Below are positions 58,698 through 64,000 of a DNA stretch of 64,000 nucleotides, in pieces. The DNA is from Variovorax sp. HW608 (GTDB lineage Bacteria; Pseudomonadota; Gammaproteobacteria; Burkholderiales; Burkholderiaceae_C), in assembly GCF_900090195.1 (NCBI RefSeq), contig NZ_LT607803.1, positions 5,792,229-5,856,228 of the forward strand, in the 5' to 3' direction. Within the stretch, counting starts at the first letter, position 1. The number at the start of each line of letters is the position of its first letter. The notes beneath the pieces are model-generated. The model saw only the letters and a program-made list of their open reading frames with translations, ran no database searches and was not told the DNA's origin. A program made the translations under genes and the position numbers.

Positions 58698-60968
58698 ATG
58701 AAATTTCGTTTTCCGATCGTCATCATTGACGAGGACTTCCGCTCCGAGAACACCTCGGGGCTCAGCATTCGCGCCCTGGCGCAGGCGTTCGAGAGTGAAG
58801 GCTTCGAGGTGCTGGGCGCCACCAGCTACGGCGACCTGAGCCAGTTCGCCCAGCAGCAGAGCCGCGCCAGCGCCTTCATCCTGTCGATCGACGACGAGGA
58901 GTTCTCGGTCGGTCCGGACCTCGACCCGGCGGTGCTCAACCTTCGCAACTTCATCGGCGAGGTGCGGCGCAAGAACGCCGACGTGCCGATCTACATCTAT
59001 GGCGAAACGAAGACCTCGCGGCACATCCCGAACGACATCCTGCGCGAGCTGCATGGCTTCATCCACATGTTCGAGGACACGCCGGAGTTCGTGGCGCGCC
59101 ACATCATCCGCGAGGCCAAGAGCTACCTGGAGGGCGTGCAGCCGCCGTTCTTCAAGGCGCTGATCGACTACGCGGAAGACGGCTCGTATTCATGGCACTG
59201 CCCGGGCCATTCGGGCGGCGTGGCTTTCCTCAAGAGCCCGGTCGGCCAGATGTTCCACCAGTTCTTCGGCGAGAACATGCTGCGCGCGGACGTGTGCAAC
59301 GCAGTGGAGGAACTCGGCCAGTTGCTCGACCACACCGGCCCGGTGGCGGCCAGCGAGCGCAACGCCGCGCGCATCTTCAACGCCGACCACTGCTTCTTCG
59401 TCACCAACGGCACCAGCACCAGCAACAAGATGGTGTGGCACCACACGGTGGCGCCGGACGACGTGGTGGTGGTGGACCGCAACTGCCACAAGTCGGTGCT
59501 GCACGCGATCATCATGACCGGCGCCATTCCCGTCTTCATGAAGCCGACGCGCAACCACTTCGGCATCATCGGCCCGATCCCCAAGAGCGAATTCGAGCCC
59601 GAAGCGATCAAGGCCAAGATCCGGGCCAATCCGCTGCTCTCGCACGTCGATGCCGACAAGGTCAAGCCCCGCGTGATGACGCTCACGCAATCGACCTACG
59701 ACGGCGTGATCTACAACACCGAGACCATCAAGGGCATGCTCGACGGCTACGTCGACACGCTGCACTTCGACGAGGCCTGGCTGCCGCATGCGGCCTTCCA
59801 TCCGTTCTACGGCGCCTATCACGCGATGGGCAAGCGCCGCATGCGGCCGAAGGAATCGCTGGTGTTCGCGACCCAGTCCACCCACAAGCTGCTCGCCGGC
59901 ATCAGCCAGGCCAGCCATGTGCTGGTGCAGGACTCGCAGAACCGCGCGCTCGATCGCGACCTGTTCAACGAGGCCTACCTGATGCATTCGTCGACCAGCC
60001 CGCAGTACGCGATCATCGCGAGCTGCGACGTCGCCGCCGCGATGATGGAGCCGCCCGGCGGCACCGCGCTGGTGGAGGAAAGCATTCTGGAAGCGCTCGA
60101 TTTCCGCCGCGCCATGCGCAAGGTCGAGATGGAGTTCGGCAAGGACGAGTGGTGGTTCAAGGTCTGGGGCCCCGAGCGGCTCGTGGAGGAGGGCATCGGC
60201 CGCGCCGACGACTGGATCATCAAGGGCGAATCGCGCACCGCGAAGTGGCACGGCTTCGGCGCGCTGGCCGACGGCTTCAACATGCTCGACCCGATCAAGT
60301 CGACCATCGTGACGCCCGGCCTGGACCTCAACGGCAAATTCGCCAAGAGCGGGATTCCGGCCGCCATCGTCACCAAGTTCCTGGCCGAGCACGGCGTGAT
60401 CGTGGAGAAGACGGGGCTCTACAGCTTCTTCATCATGTTCACGATCGGGATCACCAAGGGCCGCTGGAACACGCTGCTGACGGCGCTGCAGCAGTTCAAG
60501 GACGACTATGGCCGCAACCAGCCGATGTGGCGCATCATGCCGGAGTTCTGCCAGCAGCATCCGGGCTACGAGCGGCTCGGCCTGCGCGACCTGTGCCAGC
60601 ACGTGCATGAGCTGTATTCGCGCTACGACGTCGCGCGGCTCACCACCGAGATGTACCTGAGCGACCTCACGCCCGCCATGAAGCCCAGCGACGCCTTCGC
60701 CCACATCGCGCACCGCAAGACCGAGCGCGTGGAGATCGACGAGCTGGAAGGCCGCATCACCACCAGCCTGATCACGCCCTATCCGCCCGGCATTCCGCTC
60801 CTGATCCCGGGCGAGGTGTTCAACAAGAAGATCGTCGACTACCTGAAGTTCGCGCGCGAGTTCAACACGCAGTGTCCCGGCTTCGAGACCGACATTCACG
60901 GGCTCGTGGCGCGGATCGACGACTCGGGCAAGAAGCGCTACTACGCCGACTGCGTGCGCGCGGCCTGA
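58698..60968 (+). CDS. Orn/Lys/Arg decarboxylase family protein
   Basis: 756 residues. An N-terminal response-regulator-like wing domain (residues 1-130) is followed by the fold-type I PLP domain. The PLP-binding lysine is in FATQSTHKLLAGISQASH (Lys397). SWHCPGHSGGVAFLKSPVGQ near 165 and HFDEAWLPHAAFHPFYG near 356 are family signatures. It decarboxylates a basic amino acid to a polyamine precursor or for acid resistance; the exact substrate among arginine, lysine and ornithine cannot be set by eye. It is divergent from the nfeD pair. Confidence 0.92.
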   Translation: MKFRFPIVIIDEDFRSENTSGLSIRALAQAFESEGFEVLGATSYGDLSQFAQQQSRASAFILSIDDEEFSVGPDLDPAVLNLRNFIGEVRRKNADVPIYIYGETKTSRHIPNDILRELHGFIHMFEDTPEFVARHIIREAKSYLEGVQPPFFKALIDYAEDGSYSWHCPGHSGGVAFLKSPVGQMFHQFFGENMLRADVCNAVEELGQLLDHTGPVAASERNAARIFNADHCFFVTNGTSTSNKMVWHHTVAPDDVVVVDRNCHKSVLHAIIMTGAIPVFMKPTRNHFGIIGPIPKSEFEPEAIKAKIRANPLLSHVDADKVKPRVMTLTQSTYDGVIYNTETIKGMLDGYVDTLHFDEAWLPHAAFHPFYGAYHAMGKRRMRPKESLVFATQSTHKLLAGISQASHVLVQDSQNRALDRDLFNEAYLMHSSTSPQYAIIASCDVAAAMMEPPGGTALVEESILEALDFRRAMRKVEMEFGKDEWWFKVWGPERLVEEGIGRADDWIIKGESRTAKWHGFGALADGFNMLDPIKSTIVTPGLDLNGKFAKSGIPAAIVTKFLAEHGVIVEKTGLYSFFIMFTIGITKGRWNTLLTALQQFKDDYGRNQPMWRIMPEFCQQHPGYERLGLRDLCQHVHELYSRYDVARLTTEMYLSDLTPAMKPSDAFAHIAHRKTERVEIDELEGRITTSLITPYPPGIPLLIPGEVFNKKIVDYLKFAREFNTQCPGFETDIHGLVARIDDSGKKRYYADCVRAA

Positions 60969-60983
60969 CCGGGCGCGCGTTGC

Positions 60984-61859
60984 TCAGAAGTCCGCGTCCT
61001 CGCGCATGCGAAGGAAGCGGGCGAAGCGCGGCAGGCCGGAAGGCGTCAGGCCGTCGTAGCGGTAGGTCACCCAGGTGCCGGTCGCGGGAGGATTCTCGCG
61101 CTCGGCATCGGTGAGTCCGGTGCCGAGCTTGAACCGCTTGCCGCCCGGCATCTCGACGAGCAGGGCGCCGAGGCGCCCGCCGTGCTTGCCGCGTCCGCCG
61201 ACGTGCCCGACCACGCGCGCCTCGGCCTCGTCGTAGGCCTTGACCTTGAGGAGATCGCCGCTGCGCCCCGCGCGGTAGAGCGAAGCGCCGCGGTGCAGCA
61301 TCAGGCCCTCGCCGCCCATCTTCATCGTCTTCTCGAGCAGCGCGTCGAGATCCTCGGCCGTCGTTGCGCGCTGCTGCGGGACGGCCACGATCCAGGGCAC
61401 GCTGGTGATCGGCAGCAGCTTGCGCAGATACGCCAGCCGCGTCGTGAAATCGCCGGGCTGGGCCGGCACGTCGAAGACCATGAAGCGGATCTCGCGCCAG
61501 GCGGCGTCCGACGGCGGCTGGCTGCGGACGGTCGAAACGGTCTGGGAAAAGCGGCCGCGTCCGGCCCAGAGCTCGCCGTCGAGCGGCTCGACGGGCAGCG
61601 CTTCGGTGAACCAGCGCGGCACTGCGATCCGCTCGCCGCTGCGCGTCCACAGTTGCCTGCCGTCCCAGTAGCCGCGGATGCCGTCGTACTTCTCGCTGAC
61701 CCAGTAGTCGGCCAGCGGCATGCCGGGGCGGTAGACCTCGGCGAGCATGAGCGCAGGCGCAGGCTTCGATGCGGATTGCGCGGCTGCCTGCGGCGCGTGC
61801 GCAAGCCCGAAGGCGGCGCAGGCGGCCGCCAGCAGGAACGATCGACGTGCAACGGACAT
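60984..61859 (-). CDS. Exported ATP-dependent DNA ligase, LigE type
   Basis: 291 residues from the ATG at 61859. The N-terminus MSVARRSFLLAAACAAFGLA with twin Arg looks like a Tat or Sec signal, cleaved near APQAAAQ. The ligase active-site Lys is in SEKYDGIRGYWDG, motif III-like RFMVFDVPAQPG, motif IV GGEGLMLH and motif V LLKVKAYDEAEARVVGH. A short C-terminal OB domain follows. LigE proteins are periplasmic and proposed to act on incoming or extracellular DNA. An alternative start at 61901 lacks ribosome-binding spacing. Confidence 0.85.
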   Translation of the reverse strand: MSVARRSFLLAAACAAFGLAHAPQAAAQSASKPAPALMLAEVYRPGMPLADYWVSEKYDGIRGYWDGRQLWTRSGERIAVPRWFTEALPVEPLDGELWAGRGRFSQTVSTVRSQPPSDAAWREIRFMVFDVPAQPGDFTTRLAYLRKLLPITSVPWIVAVPQQRATTAEDLDALLEKTMKMGGEGLMLHRGASLYRAGRSGDLLKVKAYDEAEARVVGHVGGRGKHGGRLGALLVEMPGGKRFKLGTGLTDAERENPPATGTWVTYRYDGLTPSGLPRFARFLRMREDADF

Positions 61860-61918
61860 GGGCGCGGGACCGCCCACGCGAAACGAAAAACTCACTGTCA
61901 TCTCCCTGGCATTTCTAG

Positions 61919-61973
61919 AAGGGCCTGTTCACGCTATTTTCGGGGACCCCGAAAATAGTGTGAACAGGCCCTT
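61919..61973. repeat. 55-bp near-perfect palindrome
   Basis: Two 27-base arms (61919-61945 and 61947-61973) around a single central A, with one G-T mismatch. The arm carries GGGCCTGTTCAC and CTATTTTCGGGG. It lies between the ends of ligE and fabI. It may terminate fabI transcription or belong to a dispersed repeat family; the T tail is poor. Confidence 0.9.
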
Positions 61974-62007
61974 GGTATGCCGGGATTATGGTGCGCGATG
62001 CGCCGCT

Positions 62008-62799
62008 TCAGGCGGCCGGTTCGGCGACACCGCCGACGACATGGCTGAAGCCGCCGTCGACATAGGTGATCTCGGCGCTGACGCCGCTGGCAAGGTCGCT
62101 CAGCAGGAAGGCAGCGACATTGCCGACTTCCTCGATGGTGACGTTGCGCCGAATAGGCGCCATCTTCGAGATCGCCGCCAGGAGCTTGCCGAAATCCTTG
62201 ATGCCGCTGGCGGCCAGTGTCTTGATCGGACCGGCGCTGATGCCGTTGACGCGCATGCCCCTGGGGCCGAGCGATTCGGCGAGGTAGCGCACCGAGGCCT
62301 CGAGCGAAGCCTTCGCGAGACCCATGGTGTTGTAGTTGGGCAGCGCGCGGATCGCGCCGAGGTAGGTCAGTGTCAGCAGCGCCGACTTGTCGTTGAGATA
62401 GGGCAGGGCCGCCTTGGCCATCGCCGGGAAGCTGTAGGCGCTGATGTCGTGCGCGATCTTGAAGGATTCGCGCGACAGGCCGTCGAGGAAGTCGCCGGCA
62501 ATCGCCTCGCGCGGCGCGAAGCCGATGCTGTGGACGAAGCCGTCGAACTTGGGCCAGGTCCGGGCCAGGTCGGCGAAGAGCTTGTCGATCTGCGCATCGT
62601 CCGCAACGTCGCAGTCGAAGACCAGCTTCGAGCCGAATTCGGCCGCGAATTCGGTGATGCGGTCCTTGAACCGCTCGCCCACGTAGCTGAACGCCAGTTC
62701 GGCGCCTTGCTCGTGGCAGGCCTTGGCGATGCCGTAGGCAATCGAGCGGTTGCTCAAGACGCCGGTGATCAGAAGTTTTTTGCCGGAAAGAAAACCCAT
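62008..62799 (-). CDS. fabI: Enoyl-[acyl-carrier-protein] reductase (NADH)
   Basis: 263 residues from the ATG at 62799 ([20 protein letters not shown]). The SDR cofactor region and FabI-specific [14 protein letters not shown] are present, and the catalytic Tyr-x6-Lys is in [13 protein letters not shown] near 158-165. [19 protein letters not shown] [18 protein letters not shown] is typical. It reduces enoyl-ACP in fatty acid elongation and is the triclosan target in related species. Confidence 0.96.
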   Translation of the reverse strand: MGFLSGKKLLITGVLSNRSIAYGIAKACHEQGAELAFSYVGERFKDRITEFAAEFGSKLVFDCDVADDAQIDKLFADLARTWPKFDGFVHSIGFAPREAIAGDFLDGLSRESFKIAHDISAYSFPAMAKAALPYLNDKSALLTLTYLGAIRALPNYNTMGLAKASLEASVRYLAESLGPRGMRVNGISAGPIKTLAASGIKDFGKLLAAISKMAPIRRNVTIEEVGNVAAFLLSDLASGVSAEITYVDGGFSHVVGGVAEPAA

Positions 62800-62836
62800 G
62801 GGACGACCTCGTGAAAATCTTGGGCAGAATTCTCGC

Positions 62837-64000
62837 ATGCGGCTTCTTTGGTGCTGGTGGCTGATGGCATGTGCGTTCCCCGCGTGGGCGGCGCACGGCT
62901 ACGCGATGTGGGACGACCTCAAGTACCCGCCGGGCTTTGCGCATTTCGACTACGTCGACCCGGATGCGCCGAAGCGCGGCGAGCTGCGGCTCGTGAGCAA
63001 CCTGCGCTACTCCACCTTCGACAAGTACAACCCGTTCACGATCAAGGGCGCGCCGCCGGCCTACCTGGGCAGCCTGATGTTCGATTCGCTGCTGGCCGGG
63101 TCGATGGACGAGACCGCATCCGGCTACGGGCTGCTGGCGGAGGACGTCGTCGTGTCGCCCGACCGTCTCAGCGCCACCTTCAGGCTCCGGGCGGAGGCGC
63201 GCTTCCACGACGGAACGCCGGTCGAGGCCGCAGACGTCAAGCACAGCTACGACACGCTGATCGGCCCGTACGTGTCCCCGGGCTTCAAGACGCTGCTCGA
63301 GGACGTCGAAAGCGCCGAGGTGATCGATGCCCGCACCATCCGCTACAAGTTCAGGAAGGCCAACCGCGAGCTGCCCTTGATCGTCGGTGGCCTGCCGGTC
63401 TTCGGCCGGCGATGGGGCATGGAGAACGGCAAGGCCAAGCCTTTTGACCAGGTCGTGATGGACATCCCGATCGGGAGCGGCCCCTACAAGATCGGCCCGG
63501 TGCGCTTCGGCAAGGACATCACCTATGTGCGCGACCCGAACTACTGGGCGCGCGATCTCGGCGTGCGGCGCGGCATGAACAACTTCGACCGCATCACGAT
63601 CAAGATCTACAAGGACAACACCGCGCGCCTCGAGGCCCTGAAGGCGGGCGAGTTCGACATGATGAGCTTCTACTCGGCCGGCGACTGGGCACGCCGGGTC
63701 ACGGGCAAGCGCTTCGATTCGGGCGAGCTGGTCAAGCGCGAATTCGAGCACCGGCTGCCTTCCGGATTCCAGAGCTATGTGCTGAACAGCCGCCAGCCGC
63801 AGCTGCAGGACCCGCGCGTGCGAGAGGCGCTCGGCCTCGCGCTGGACTACGAGTGGATGAACCGCCAGATGTTCTACAACGGTTATCCGCGCGTGCGGGA
63901 TCTCTTCGGCAACACCGATTGCGCGGCCGAGGGCATGCCTTCGCCGGAGGAGCTCAAGCTGCTCGAGCGTTGGCGCGGCAAGGTGCCCGATGCGGTGTTC
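62837..64000 (+). CDS. Peptide ABC transporter substrate-binding protein, YejA-like (N-terminal part)
   Basis: 388 residues are seen; the gene runs past the window end. A signal peptide ([18 protein letters not shown]) is followed by [20 protein letters not shown] and [20 protein letters not shown], typical of the YejA/microcin C-type branch of family 5 solute-binding proteins. [17 protein letters not shown] is the common SBP_bac_5 motif. It would deliver oligopeptides to a Yej-type permease, probably encoded downstream. It is divergent from fabI, with starts 38 bases apart. Confidence 0.92.
   Translation, partial: MRLLWCWWLMACAFPAWAAHGYAMWDDLKYPPGFAHFDYVDPDAPKRGELRLVSNLRYSTFDKYNPFTIKGAPPAYLGSLMFDSLLAGSMDETASGYGLLAEDVVVSPDRLSATFRLRAEARFHDGTPVEAADVKHSYDTLIGPYVSPGFKTLLEDVESAEVIDARTIRYKFRKANRELPLIVGGLPVFGRRWGMENGKAKPFDQVVMDIPIGSGPYKIGPVRFGKDITYVRDPNYWARDLGVRRGMNNFDRITIKIYKDNTARLEALKAGEFDMMSFYSAGDWARRVTGKRFDSGELVKREFEHRLPSGFQSYVLNSRQPQLQDPRVREALGLALDYEWMNRQMFYNGYPRVRDLFGNTDCAAEGMPSPEELKLLERWRGKVPDAVF

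Overview
This 64 kb window looks like a high-GC betaproteobacterium of the Burkholderiales, most likely Comamonadaceae and Variovorax-like. The support is the pairing of lptFG with pepA-holC, the dapC-dapD-pilU-dapE-prmB run, argA divergent from hrpA, and general protein similarity recalled from memory. No search was run. The window falls into two halves that meet at about 32.28 kb.

Left half (1 to about 32,277): accessory DNA that ends in a truncated 3' piece of a tRNA-Lys gene. A tyrosine recombinase gene lies next to that piece, as at the right end of a tRNA-integrated genomic island. The intact tRNA and the left end would lie before base 1. From left to right it holds: (a) the tail of a probable D-apiose catabolic operon (MalK-type ABC ATPase, D-apiose dehydrogenase-like enzyme, D-apionate lactonase-like enzyme); (b) a LysR regulator divergent from an Old Yellow Enzyme/pirin/cysteine-hydrolase operon, with an IS1380-family element in the shared promoter region; (c) a minus-strand run of unknown and defence-like genes: a nitrilase-fold protein overlapping a Rad50/SMC-like ATPase, then a membrane coiled-coil protein, a small acidic protein and a third gene cut in frame by an IS5/IS427-type element; (d) a frameshifted DUF4365-type gene; (e) a tight four-gene operon of a ScoMcrA-head/DUF3883 nuclease, a HIT protein, an HNH endonuclease and a helicase IV-like protein with a nuclease-like insertion, the best candidate for an undescribed defence system; (f) three tyrosine recombinase genes on one strand, two of them paralogues separated by a group II intron.

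Right half (32.3 to 64 kb): ordinary chromosome. It holds small secreted or hypothetical proteins, an ABC-F ATPase, prmB, dapE, pilU, dapD and dapC (succinylase branch of lysine synthesis), argA, hrpA (with two in-frame repeat-like insertions), a DUF3309 peptide, a YbdL-like aminotransferase, a CysB-type regulator, a CbiX-type chelatase, lptG/lptF divergent from pepA-holC, a LivK-type lipoprotein, an alpha carbonic anhydrase, tRNA-Ser(GGA), an SPFH/NfeD pair, an Orn/Lys/Arg decarboxylase, a periplasmic LigE-type ligase, a 55-bp near-perfect palindrome, fabI, and the start of a YejA-type peptide-binding protein.
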